A DNA stretch of 64,000 bases, taken from assembly GCA_016648135.1 (NCBI GenBank), contig JADDOH010002249.1, forward strand, positions 62,001 through 126,000, in the 5' to 3' direction. Every line of letters starts with the position of its first letter. Positions within the stretch are counted from its first letter, which is position 1. This DNA is from Agrypnia vestita. Taxonomy: Eukaryota > Arthropoda > Insecta > Trichoptera > Phryganeidae. A program made the translations under genes and the position numbers. Of this stretch, positions 29,590 to 40,155 are shown one piece after another. Below the pieces are notes generated by a model. It worked only from the letters and a program-made list of their open reading frames with translations, was not told where the DNA came from and made no database searches.

Positions 29590-29880
29590 TGTACAATCAA
29601 AATAATAGAGTAAGGCTGAGGACGCACGGCAGGGTAGATCTGCCCAGTCCGATGATACAGTCGTAATACTTCGGTTTTCAGTTTGTATATATACCCCCTC
29701 TATGACACTTGCACAAGATTGCTGATGCAGCATTGTGCATTGATTGCACTGTTGTGTTCCTAATTTATTGACCTACTTGTTTGACCCGATTCAGCAATAT
29801 TACCATGACAACCAGCACTATTTGACCCTATACCTGCACCTGATTTTGTTGACTAGACACTATTGCAATTCGAAATCAGG
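29590..29880 (-). repeat. LTR-like repeat with TATA box, copy 2
   Basis: Inverse-orientation relative of 15180-15560. On the minus strand it carries CAATAGTGTCTAGTCAACAA, CAAACAAGTAGGTCAATAAA and AGAGGGGGTATATATAC. Confidence 0.45.
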
Positions 29881-30323
29881 TAAGTATGGACGACCACAAA
29901 ATTGTCGGGGCAGCGTAAATCACCTCCCTGCATAATTTTTTAATCTTTTCTGTTTTGCAACGATTGCTATTTGTACTGCTGTTTTTAATTAATCAATTTA
30001 TCTATTAAAACCACAAATTAACAATCTTATAGAAGATAGCAGAATCTTAGTTAAGCTTATTATACTAAGATTTTTACTTTCTTTTACATTATCCATTGAT
30101 GTAGAAAATACCTTATCTCCAGTAACAACACATCAAAAAAAGATTTATAGTGTTCAAAATTCTCGAATCAGCAATGCTAAGCAGTATTTTTGCCTTAGAG
30201 GCACCGACTGCCACATTTAGAAATATTTCCTAGGTATTTATGTCTGTGAGCTGTTGATGTCTCTGCATTCTAAGTCTTTGCGCAACCTCTCTAGTTCCGT
30301 TGTAACTCTCTAGTAACTATGGG

Positions 30324-30743
30324 CCTGCTTCGATGACATCACTACTAACATCCTTGAAGCACATCAGCCCTTTAACAACCTCAAATGTCAAAATTCTCAG
30401 AATGAAGTTCTTTAAACGACATTTGAAATTTTCTTAATTTTATTGCACCAATACGCACTTAACTACAAGTATCGTTGACAGCCAAAATTACGCCCGAGTT
30501 GGGACCCATAAAGTGGCAAATCTTCCGTGCCTGCTTCGATGACATCACTAATAACATCCTTGAAGCACATCAGCCCTTTAGCAACCTCAAATGTCAAAAT
30601 TCCCAGAATGAAGTTTTTTAAACGACATTTGATATTTTCTTAATTTTATTGCACCAATACCCACTTAACTACAAATATCATTGACAGCCAAAATTACGCC
30701 CGAGTTGGGCAACCCGTAAAGTGGCAAATCTTCCGTGCCTCTG
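30324..30743 (+). repeat. 206-bp tandem duplication
   Basis: CCTGCTTCGATGACATCACT starts at 30324 and again at 30530. The two units run in parallel to TGGCAAATCTTCCGTGCC, with only a few differences. Non-coding. The origin of the unit is unknown to me. Confidence 0.85.
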
Positions 30744-31223
30744 ACAATTTAGTGTTGAAAATTAAAAAAACAACTGTTGACGACACTACCTTTTCAAAGC
30801 GCATTTTGTGAACATACATAAAATACCGCGAAGTCTTATGAGACAACCTGATATTCATGAAATCACTTGGAATCAATGGAAACTCACATTAACATAAATT
30901 TATACATAGAAGAAATCACAAAAATATGACATAAATTTAATCTTTGTAACTATATGTAATCTTTAATTTGCCAATGACATTTGGTGCCTTCTTCAGAGAC
31001 TCGAATATTCTCTGATACAAAAGCTCCAGAACAAAGGGCCCACGCGACATAATGATGACAAACAAAATTTCAAAATGTTTTTTTAAGAGTTTAGTTTTTT
31101 AAGAGTTTCAAATAAATGAATGAACTGATAATCGTGATGAAATCATTGATAAGTGTGTAAGTACTCTCATTATGAATTCTTCAAAACTAACCTGATCAAA
31201 TCATTAGACGAAAATGAAAATCA

Positions 31224-31420
31224 GTGATGGTATTTTAACCGGTGACACACTAACCGTTATTAGAGATTTGTGCCTGATTATGTCGACAAGTGGTAACCGA
31301 TTTTCGCAATTTGACAGGCAATCATCGGAAAACAATAGTTATATCTCAGTTACTAATCATCGATACAATCAGATACAAATCTCAAATAACTGTACCTGTG
31401 TAATGATTTGACCATCACTA
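31224..31420. repeat. MITE related to 20290-20520
   Basis: Ends AGTGATGGTATTTTAACC and GACCATCACT are inverted at the tips. The interior shares AATCATCGATACAATCAGAT with the 20.4 kb copy. It is probably a small DNA transposon derivative. Confidence 0.55.
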
Positions 31421-32603
31421 ATGAAAATGCGTTTTTTTTTAAATATATCTTTACTTTTTAATACTTATTTTTGTTTATTTTTATAAAAAGTGTTTTTTAT
31501 CATTTATAAAAAAAACAAAGCTTTCTATGTATAAGATATACAATACTTATATATAATATGTAAGAGTCCACTTATGCATTGATAATAAATAAATAAAAAT
31601 AAAATCTTAATCTTTTGCAAATTATAACAAAAAATACATATTGGGTTAGGTTAGGCTAAACAAAAGTGCAGTACGTGCCTTCAGCACATGGATATTTAGT
31701 CGCTTGGGTATTTTGTCGCGTGGGCCTTATTCGCGTAGGTCTTTTGTCGCGTGAACCTCTGTCTAGGACATTTTATTGTTGGACAAAAATGTCCATAGAA
31801 CTTATGTCATTTGATACAAGACTGACAAAACCAAAATCATATAAAATTCACACACTGTAAAAAAGTCAGACAGTGAAGAGATAAATTGCTACTCTAATTT
31901 AGCGATCGGTATTCAATGACATCAGCTAATGAAAACTATAATGGTGATAATCATTTTATGATATCACTCAGTCATGATAGCGTCACTCAATCCATTTCAC
32001 AATTTCATTTAGGTTTTTAACTATTGAATGTATTATTTATCATATTATTATAATTTTTTTATTCAAGGTCTCTACAAAACAGAAACAAACAATGAATGGG
32101 AAGATATCCAAGTAGAAAATTCAGAAAGTGAATTTGTTATTTTCATGTACATTGTTAAAATTAGTATTTCTTAATTTAAAGCATGAGGTGATTAAAGAGT
32201 TTCCCAGTAGACCGGCCACATACAAATGTATGTTATATTTAGAAAAATCACAGAGCGAATTGACTTTTGAGATGGATTTGAGTAGCTAAACGCTCCAACA
32301 AATTTTAAACAATTAATGTGTACCAAATCTGAAATATACTAAAATTGAACGCAATTAGTATTAAACTCCTTATAATAATATAGTTAAAATATCACAAAAT
32401 AAAATAAATTTTCTTAAATTTAAATAAACTAGTCAGATTAATTTTTAAAATTAATCAAACTCTGCTGATAATGTACATGGACATAGTTGTCGAGGCCATT
32501 CACGTTAGTTGCATTTTAGTCAATGTGAATTAGTGAATTTATTTTCAAGCTTTGAATTTCCGATCTGATCAGCTCAGCAAAGGATCGAGATCGCTTAGAA
32601 ACA

Positions 32604-33026
32604 GACGGTGTGTATAGACTCGATTGTCAAGACTGCGATAAAGTATACGTGGGGCAAACGGCGCGTACCATTTCCAAAAGGGTCAACGAGCACAAACGGG
32701 CATGCAAACTCGGTCATCCAGAAAAATCAGCACTGGCTGAGCATTTTCTGGATACCGGCCATCATTTTGCATTCGAACGGAAAATCCTTGGAAAGCCTAA
32801 GAGTCACCATGCGCGTCTTATCAAGGAAGCACTAGAAATCTACAAGCATCCGATAAACATTAATAGAGATGATGGTCTCAAATTAAAAACATCTTGGTAT
32901 CCGGCGATTCAAAGTCATTCTCGTCGCAGACTCCGCAGAGATAGTGATCAGACAACAGATGAATCATACATACAACACAATACAACACATCATGACTTCG
33001 GCACGGTATTGCAAGCCGATACATAA
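32604..33026 (+). pseudogene. Penelope-like element GIY-YIG endonuclease fragment
   Basis: An open stretch encodes GVYRLDCQDCDKVYVGQTAR, a RVNEHKRACK helix, SALAEHFLDTGHHF and RLIKEALEIYKHP. This is the GIY-YIG nuclease arrangement found at the C-terminus of Penelope-like retroelements, with the YVGQT, R and EH positions visible. The reverse transcriptase is missing upstream, so it is a 5'-truncated copy. A hammerhead-like segment follows at 33061. Confidence 0.82.
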
Positions 33027-33049
33027 CCACAACACCAACATTCAAGACA

Positions 33050-33125
33050 ACACATCAGCTCTGATGATGGACCCTGCAATGGGATCCGAAACGTCGGCTA
33101 GAAAGGTCGTAACAACACGGCATAA
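33050..33125 (+). ncRNA. Hammerhead-ribozyme-like core in a Penelope-like element
   Basis: CTGATGA at 33061-33067, then GGACCC and GGGATCC arms (stem II with one bulged A) closed by TGCAAT, then CGAAAC at 33087-33092. These are the conserved hammerhead boxes in the right order. Hammerhead motifs are known from Penelope-like elements. The stem III/cleavage strand was not confidently traced, so activity is uncertain. Confidence 0.5.
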
Positions 33126-34137
33126 TACCCCAGTAAACACAAACTTGAAGATTCTGAGTGGCCGTGAAAACCTAAGAACATTCTTATTTATTTATGCATT
33201 ATTTTTCAATTTAACTGCCCAAACTTGAAACCAATGTTTTTTCCATACGCAATTGTATGGCGCAGAATATCAAATTATTATCAGAACTGATGAAAAATTT
33301 TTAACATGAATCATAAAAAAATTATTGTCTGTCAATGCCAGGCGCATGCAGTGGGAACATTGAAGCCTGACTTTTTCGTAAACGTATATTTTGGAAAAAT
33401 AAATAGAAATCAAATATTTATGCTACAGATTTTTATGATATATATCAAAATATGAATGCTATGATAACAATTGTGATAGAAATATTACGAAATATATGTT
33501 GTATTCCGATTTTTTTTCCAAATAATTGGTTAAAAAAAGTCATGCTGCGATACTCCCACTGCGTGCCCCTGGTCAATACTTACGATAAAAATGTTTCTAT
33601 GATTTTTTTATATCCACGTACGTGTTTGTGGATTTTTCGTAAAAAAATCATAAGAGTTGCGGCGCTCAAGAGAACGCTACAGTATGACGCGATATTTTTA
33701 CTTAGCTACTTTTTAAATTTTAAAAAATGATACCTTGTTTCTTCAACCATGTTATTTCGAAACCGTGCAAAAAGAGAAACATGTTTATTTCTTAAAATAC
33801 TGCAAAAATTAGATTTAGATAATTAGATGCATAAGAACAAAAATAAAATAATACCGTAGGTATTTAAAATTAGTATCTAAATGAATCTTATCCTTGTTTT
33901 TTGGTAATACTATTTAAGTGACACGCGTGAGAGACAATTACTACGTACGAAAACGTGTCGTGTATCAGACTGTGGGGTGCCAATTTGCTGTACGAAACAA
34001 AAGAAGTCCAAATGACATTTGCTTTGCCGCGTGATCTCCTTAAGCTTGAAAAACACTACGCACTTTGGGAAAAGATTTTGTACAAATAAGATATGGAGCG
34101 AAGCTTGGTCCCAGAAGCATGGGATAATCACTGGTTA
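33126..34137. other. Intergenic DNA between the Penelope relic and synaptojanin
   Basis: AT-rich; a few short chance open frames. The right end must contain the synaptojanin 3' UTR (minus strand). Confidence 0.45.
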
Positions 34138-34143
34138 TTTATT
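34138..34143 (-). terminator. Likely synaptojanin polyadenylation signal
   Basis: AATAAA on the minus strand, about 77 nt beyond the stop codon. No poly(A) run follows it. Confidence 0.6.
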
Positions 34144-34219
34144 ACGTGGTTTCAAACAACTTCACAGCAGAAGAATGCAGGAGTGGCCAGCTTGACGCTA
34201 GAGATACGGGACTAGGAAC

Positions 34220-37200
34220 TTAAGAAGGACGCGGCCTCGCAGGTAAGGGGGGCGGAAGGGGCTGCCTGGAGGGAACCGGAGGTGGTGGCGGAGGCGCCGA
34301 GGGGGGAGCAGCAGGCGGAGGGGCCGGACGCGGAGGAGGCACACGCGCGGGCGAGGGCGGAGCCCGGGCGGGAAGCGGCGGAGCAGGCCGGAAGGCCATG
34401 GCCTCCATGTGCAGGGGAACAGTATTGTTGGTGCACAACTCTATCTCTTTCTGGGTTATCTCCCACCATTCGGAAGTCTTTAAAGATATTGTGAAGATTT
34501 CTGAACAAATAGTCAGTTCCTTATTCTTGGCCGCCTGCAGAGCACTCTGTCCTTCTCGGAAAGTAATCCACAAAGTATTTTCATCGGCAAACCTGACTAG
34601 AGTCACTTCCCCGAAGGAGTTCAAGTCCTGCAAAAGGGCTGCCATCAATGTGTCGTTGAACCCTCCAGAGTCATCCTCCCCGTTGTTCCAACACGGCCTG
34701 ATGATGACGGTTGCGTCGGGCGGTCCCAAGTCTTTGACTACTTCTTTAAAGACTTTTTGCCGCAAAGAGGTATTAATCTGACAAACTTCGACATCTATAA
34801 TTGCGATTACAGGTCTATGATCACTCTGCTTGAGATCGGCTTTTCCATAATGTATTAACTTGCCAGCTCCGGCTTCAGATACAGTTTCTTGCTCAGTGAC
34901 GGCTTTTCTACTTTTCCAAAGAATACGGTCAGTCCAGGCAGGCGCTCTACACTTGTCGCTTGTATCGTAATCATCGCTGAACAAATCAAACTTGTATGTA
35001 GGAGGAAAGGTTATCTCACCTTCGAAACAATTTTTAAAGACGTTCCCTGCTAATTTTTGTTTATTCAGTTGATCATTGTCCAAAATTGGCTGCAAGTTAT
35101 TCTCTCGGACGTGTTCTTTTATTTCATCCTTGTCCATATCCACTCTGTAGTTGAAGTCTCCACACCAAAACACGTAATCATGCGAATTTAATGTACGGCC
35201 CATGGGAAAGGCAATTTTTCTAGTAATCTCAGAGTAATCTGCATTTCGTTCTGAAACCTGTGACTGTCCCGCAGCGAAATGTGCGCACACAAAACACAAA
35301 GATGTCCCATGTAGCACCATACGAATAGCTGTCCCACCTTTATTTCCTGTAGCTCCGCCCAAACCTGTTTTAACGCAGTCCACAGCTACATCCCTTATAT
35401 GTGGCGTTAATTCTGGTCTAACAAAGACATAAAGACATACCCCCACCAGCTGCTGACTGCTCAGCAAGACGTACGGCTGATCTCGAGACAACACCCGCTC
35501 AAGCTCCTCCGCCCAAGCCTTGGCGTTGTCAGAGCTAGCCGCCATTATGTTACTAGCGTTCAAGTCTACAATTTCTTCAAATCCAATAGCAAAAATGTCT
35601 GTAGGCGTGTCTTTGATGTCCGCTGTGGCCACGAGGGACGTTTGGGACGAATCTAATAACCAATCGGCTAAGGACACATCTTTATGAGCCACACTACGGA
35701 AATGCTTCCCTCCATTAACATTATACGTACCTATCGTAACTCGTATCTTCATTGGAGTAACATATTCATTATATCTCCGGCACATTTCCCTGAGCACCGG
35801 TGTGGATATATGAAGCATGTTGCTGGGTAAAAGAATTCTGGTTCTATCGGCTAGTTCTGTATTTAACGTAGACCCGAGTAATAATATGTCGATGGCTTCT
35901 TGTTTGGAGTTATCCAATAAATTATTTTGGATAGTTCTCGCAGCAGACCTAGCTCCATCGATGATCTTGGAGCCGCCTTGTATTGCGCCGGTCCCAGCGT
36001 ATATTTTGCTTACTTCATTACCATTGTTGATCCACATCTGTCTAAATACTTCCTCAAACCTGGTGACGTTTTGTCTCTTGTCGCCGATTTCCAAAAGCGA
36101 TAATTGCTCATTCACTACTTCTAATCCGATAAAAGTTTGAACACAATTCGTTCTATCCAGACAATCCAGGCAATTGGTCCTGATGGTACCTTTTTGTTTG
36201 CAATTTATGGTTCCATTTTGGCTGTGAAATAAGCCGGTGTCACTGATGTACGGTTCGATAATTGTTTTAAGCTTAGCTAGTGCGAGAGGTATTCCGCCTC
36301 TCACCTCCTGATGGTAATCGAAGATCACCTGATTTATGTCAGTATGGCGAGACTCGGAAAGGTGCTTTTGAAAGGCATTACTCAGTGTAGCTTCTCCTTC
36401 GCTACCGCCAATAAGACTCGACCCCAGAAGATTGACAATCGTAACTGAGCCATAATTTTGTTTCATTTGGGTAAAGTGTCTTTCAAAAGTACACTGTGAG
36501 GCTCCGAAACTCCTGGACATCTTGACTTTGTGAGATCCAACTTGGATCCCTGGTTGTTCCCAAAATATTGGCACGGACCCGCGAGTTTGGATGTTGGATG
36601 TCACGTCGTTATCTAAGTATATAGCTTGCTCAGTCTCGACGAAATTAGCCACATTACCGTCATCGTTGGACCCGCGGACATTGAAGCGGGTTCCTGCCCG
36701 CTCGCAACTGAGTCTGGAAATGAGGACTGCTCGAGCCTGCTTATGACCGACGTAAATCGTGCGGATCTCGACAGATCCACACATAGCTTTCAGAAGCCAT
36801 CCTTCGCATTGCACGCCGAACCTCATAAGGTGTATGTATAATGTTCTGTTCCAAAAAAAGCGATTGTCAGTGGCGTTTGTTCTGCTTTTTCGTTGAGCGC
36901 ACAGAGTCAGGTCTAGCAACTGGGCGCCGGATCCGCTGGACCAAGAAAAATAAAACGTTCCAGAATTCAGCAACTTTCTTACCTCGGATACTCTGTCTTC
37001 ATTCTGTGATTGGTAATACAGAGGACAAAACTGTGTTTGCGTAATTCGGAAGATTTCTGTGTCTCCTACCTTGCCGACAGAGCAACATCCGGTGACTAAG
37101 ACGAGGTATAGCAAAGTGTTGTCTCCGGCGTTCAACTGTAACACCCCCAAGCAGCCATAGGCATCCACAATTTTTGTATAATTCTTTTTCACACCTTCCG

Positions 37201-37339
37201 CTTCTTGAGGTGTTAAAACAACTACAGCCTGCGATTCGAACATAAGAGTTTCATCTTTATTTCTATGTTCTAACAGAATACTGTGAGGATTTGGGGGAGC
37301 AGACTTCTCTAAGACTTTAAAGCCTTTTGACATAGCCAT
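34220..37339 (-). CDS. Synj: Synaptojanin, single-exon
   Basis: Phosphoinositide phosphatase that strips PI(4,5)P2 from endocytic vesicles so that clathrin coats can be shed at synapses. The 1039-residue frame starts at MAMSKGFKVLEK, the family-typical start; an upstream in-frame ATG at 37366 is possible but lacks conservation. The Sac domain comes first, with its CX5R motif intact (RTNCLDCLDRTN, about residues 387-398). The inositol 5-phosphatase follows with GTYNVNGG, GNKGG, WCGDFNYR, PAWTDRILW and SDHRPV all present. An RRM-like domain comes next (about 855-960), then a proline-rich SH3-ligand tail of about 60 residues. The tail is short: Drosophila Synj is about 1218 residues. No intron interrupts over 3.1 kb, unlike both neighbouring genes. 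No frameshift, stop or flanking poly(A) run was seen. It is transcribed toward nompC and away from Ago2. Confidence 0.96.
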   Translation of the reverse strand: MAMSKGFKVLEKSAPPNPHSILLEHRNKDETLMFESQAVVVLTPQEAEGVKKNYTKIVDAYGCLGVLQLNAGDNTLLYLVLVTGCCSVGKVGDTEIFRITQTQFCPLYYQSQNEDRVSEVRKLLNSGTFYFSWSSGSGAQLLDLTLCAQRKSRTNATDNRFFWNRTLYIHLMRFGVQCEGWLLKAMCGSVEIRTIYVGHKQARAVLISRLSCERAGTRFNVRGSNDDGNVANFVETEQAIYLDNDVTSNIQTRGSVPIFWEQPGIQVGSHKVKMSRSFGASQCTFERHFTQMKQNYGSVTIVNLLGSSLIGGSEGEATLSNAFQKHLSESRHTDINQVIFDYHQEVRGGIPLALAKLKTIIEPYISDTGLFHSQNGTINCKQKGTIRTNCLDCLDRTNCVQTFIGLEVVNEQLSLLEIGDKRQNVTRFEEVFRQMWINNGNEVSKIYAGTGAIQGGSKIIDGARSAARTIQNNLLDNSKQEAIDILLLGSTLNTELADRTRILLPSNMLHISTPVLREMCRRYNEYVTPMKIRVTIGTYNVNGGKHFRSVAHKDVSLADWLLDSSQTSLVATADIKDTPTDIFAIGFEEIVDLNASNIMAASSDNAKAWAEELERVLSRDQPYVLLSSQQLVGVCLYVFVRPELTPHIRDVAVDCVKTGLGGATGNKGGTAIRMVLHGTSLCFVCAHFAAGQSQVSERNADYSEITRKIAFPMGRTLNSHDYVFWCGDFNYRVDMDKDEIKEHVRENNLQPILDNDQLNKQKLAGNVFKNCFEGEITFPPTYKFDLFSDDYDTSDKCRAPAWTDRILWKSRKAVTEQETVSEAGAGKLIHYGKADLKQSDHRPVIAIIDVEVCQINTSLRQKVFKEVVKDLGPPDATVIIRPCWNNGEDDSGGFNDTLMAALLQDLNSFGEVTLVRFADENTLWITFREGQSALQAAKNKELTICSEIFTISLKTSEWWEITQKEIELCTNNTVPLHMEAMAFRPAPPLPARAPPSPARVPPPRPAPPPAAPPSAPPPPPPVPSRQPLPPPLPARPRPS

Positions 37340-37560
37340 ATTGACAAACTTAAAACAAATTATCACTCACACAAAAACTTGTGTGTTTCAAGGAGCGAGC
37401 TTTCTTTATCATCAAATCTCGCTCCCGATGGGAAACTATTTCACTTTCATTTAAAAATAAACGTCACTACAGGAAAACTGCCGAACAACTATCCAATTCG
37501 AATCTGACACTTTGACAGATCGATTCCGATATGCAGATTTCAGCCCTTTACTAGCCCCTG
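37340..37560 (-). promoter_or_regulatory. Presumed synaptojanin 5' UTR and promoter region
   Basis: Directly upstream of the start codon. No TATA box at a convincing distance was recognised. Included by position only. Confidence 0.3.
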
Positions 37561-37799
37561 CAAACAACCATATTTTGCGCATGCGCAACTCTTCAAAATT
37601 CTCGAAAAATCTAGGGGAATAACTAAATTAACCAATTCTAGTACTAATTCTGAATCACAGACAATATATAACGCAAAATGGATCAGTAACGTATATTCTA
37701 CATAGTGAGTACGGTAGGGTTATTCTTCATGCTATTCTATAGTGCCACCATTACGGGGTCACGAACAGAATCATTCACAAGCCTGAGTAAAATCCAAAG

Positions 37800-38335
37800 A
37801 TGTGACTTATCTAAGATACAATTATTTGAAATACAGATACAAGATGCAAAATACGTATTTTGATCCTGTATCTGAAATACTTTTTTGAATATTCATCTTG
37901 TATCATGTATTTAGATACATTATTTTGGTGTCTTAGTATTTTGTAAATACTAAGATTGCTAAGATACTTTTTTTTCAATGATGTACCTATAATAAGACCT
38001 CATCGAAGAAAAATGAGCCACAAAATGTTTGAGGAACTGGTTTTACTTAAGTCTCAATTAAAACCTTAAAAACATAATATTTTATTTTGTCACATTTGCG
38101 CGATCAACGCGATTTATTCGTAAATTATTCACGTAAAAAAATAAACTTATATTCAATAAAATGTGTTTTCTTTCAAAAGGATTTATCTATAAAAAATATT
38201 TGGAAGATACGTATTTTGTATCTAGTATTTCAGATACCATTCCGGCAAGTTATTTGTATCTGGTATTTGAAATACTTGATTTTAAAGTATCTGCATTTTG
38301 TATTCCAGATACTTTTTTAGGGTATCTTGTACATC
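37800..38335. repeat. GTATC/GATAC-rich inverted-repeat element
   Basis: Many GATACAAGATGCAAAATACG and GTATTTCAGATAC-like modules are arranged on both strands at 37805-37960 and 38195-38335. Such sequence is common in small DNA transposons. Termini not fixed. Confidence 0.5.
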
Positions 38336-38589
38336 ATCTCAATAAAAATATTTTTTTGGTAATTCTGAAAACAAAATTCATATTTTTACAGATTAATCTT
38401 TATTGTGACTCAAAAAAATACTATTGTATTATAATTCTTTCTTAAACGAAAACATGAACTAACTCAAGTAACATCGGCAAAAGTGGACTATGCTATAACT
38501 ATGTGAAATATAATAGGACACAAGTTGACATGTTCAATTCTGATTATTCACGTTCTTATATATATCACTAACTTGTGTTTGTTTCATTT

Positions 38590-39345
38590 CCAAACAAATA
38601 AACATCATTTCCAAACACTTTGTACAACAAAAAGTTACGGTGGCAGACCATTCCACGCATCAAGGCAAAAAATGCTTCCAAGGATTCAGCTTAAAACTGT
38701 GTTTATTTGTTTTCAAATCATGACCACTTAAGTTAGTATTTTGGTTGAAGCAGAACATTAGTTTCAGTTCGGGGCAGTCATAGTGATCGTTAAGTATTTT
38801 ATAGGTTTCTATGAGACCGCTCTTTCTCCGTTTCTCAAGAGTAGTGAGGCCCCAACACATTCAGATGTTCTTCACATGTCAAGTTTCTGAGACCATTCCC
38901 CAGTTTGGTAAACTTTCTCTGCACTTTTTCCTTCCAAACTTGGTAACCATTTTCTAAAACTGGTCTTACATAAGTTGTACATATTTTGATCACAAATCAT
39001 GTGGCAGGTGACTGAAGGTTTTTCTACTTAAATATTTTAAGCTGTTGGCCTTTTTTTACAATTGATACCAGATGCTTCTCCCATCTCAAATCACAAGAGA
39101 TAATGATGCCCAAGTATTTTTGTTCATTCACTGTTTTAGATCTGTTCCATCAAGATTGCATGTGATCCTAGGGTTTTTAATGCCGATGTGTAAAACATTA
39201 CACTTGTTGGATATGCATATTCAGCTTGAGCATGCATTTCTGTGTCCAAGTAAATATGTTTTTTAGATCTTCCTGCATTTTTACGTGATCTTTTGGTGGA
39301 TCGCTTAACAACTTTGTGTCGTTGTTTGACCAACAACTAGTTGTC
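38590..39345 (-). pseudogene. CR1-like LINE ORF2 3' relic
   Basis: Minus-strand translation with stops and shifts gives KRRKSGLIETYKILNDHYD (38770-38830), which matches the thumb/C-terminal segment RGDLIETFKILSGYYN of the LINE at 60196-60741. Other pieces run to about 39340. A 5'-truncated, decayed copy. Confidence 0.65.
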
Positions 39346-39349
39346 GACA

Positions 39350-40142
39350 TTATTATTGTCAAAAAGTAGTACAACTAAATAATTCAAACATTTTTATTAA
39401 TATAAGTTTTTAATATCTTTATTTATTTTTCTTTGTAAGTAGGTAGGCTTTATTTATTTATTATGAATTCACTTTCTTTGAGAACATGATGAACATCATC
39501 GATGAACAAAATGCTAAAATATTTTTAAAAAGTGTGTATATTGAAATTATTGTGAATTTCAGTTGTAAATCACTGTATCATTATTATTATGTCTGACATT
39601 TGGCATGCTTTAACTTGTCTCTAAAATTATTCGTTCGACACTATTTATAGGCACTTAAATACATTTTATTTATTTTTTGACTCGCAATAGGTTTTCAAAA
39701 TGGCGCGCTTCAATTATTTCAATCAATTTTATATGCTACTTTTTCTATGGATCGCGATATGCATTTTGACCATTTGACGTTTGTCCATATGTGCATACTG
39801 GTGCAATTCTCTTTTCTATGCTGGTGCATACTATCTCTCTATTCTGTGATACGCACAAAGTTGTTTTGTTACCGTTTGTTACTGATCGTTTCGGATCATC
39901 TCGGCCCTGTGGTGTTCGTGTATAACGTACTCATAAGCGTCAGCATTTAATGGTGGCAAACTCACGCGGTGATCGTTTGTTATTTTCGTGCTGAATGTGC
40001 TTTAAAACCATTTGTTTTTTCGAACTAATCTTTTTGAACATCTGAAGTAACAATCATATAAACTTATTGCACTATTTTCTGCAGTGGTGTATTTCAGCCT
40101 GTGTTCGAACAAGTTTCTACTGAACGTCATCTAAACGCCGCA
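39350..40142 (+). promoter_or_regulatory. Region upstream of Ago2
   Basis: Holds the presumed Ago2 promoter and 5' UTR. No TATA box or clear initiator was assigned. Otherwise unremarkable AT-rich sequence. Confidence 0.3.
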
Positions 40143-40155
40143 ATGGGGCGAAAAC
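40143..40155 (+). CDS. AGO2: Ago2 exon 1 (start codon)
   Basis: ATGGGGCGAAAAC followed by donor GTAAGG. It encodes MGRK and the first base of the next codon; joined to exon 2 it gives MGRKPKKRAQE, like the short lysine-rich start of insect Ago2. An in-frame ATG at 41199 is read as intron because the acceptor at 41247 fits this start better. Confidence 0.75.

Noticed and set aside
36626..37044. Plus-strand frames inside synaptojanin
   Set aside because: Antisense shadows of the Sac domain.
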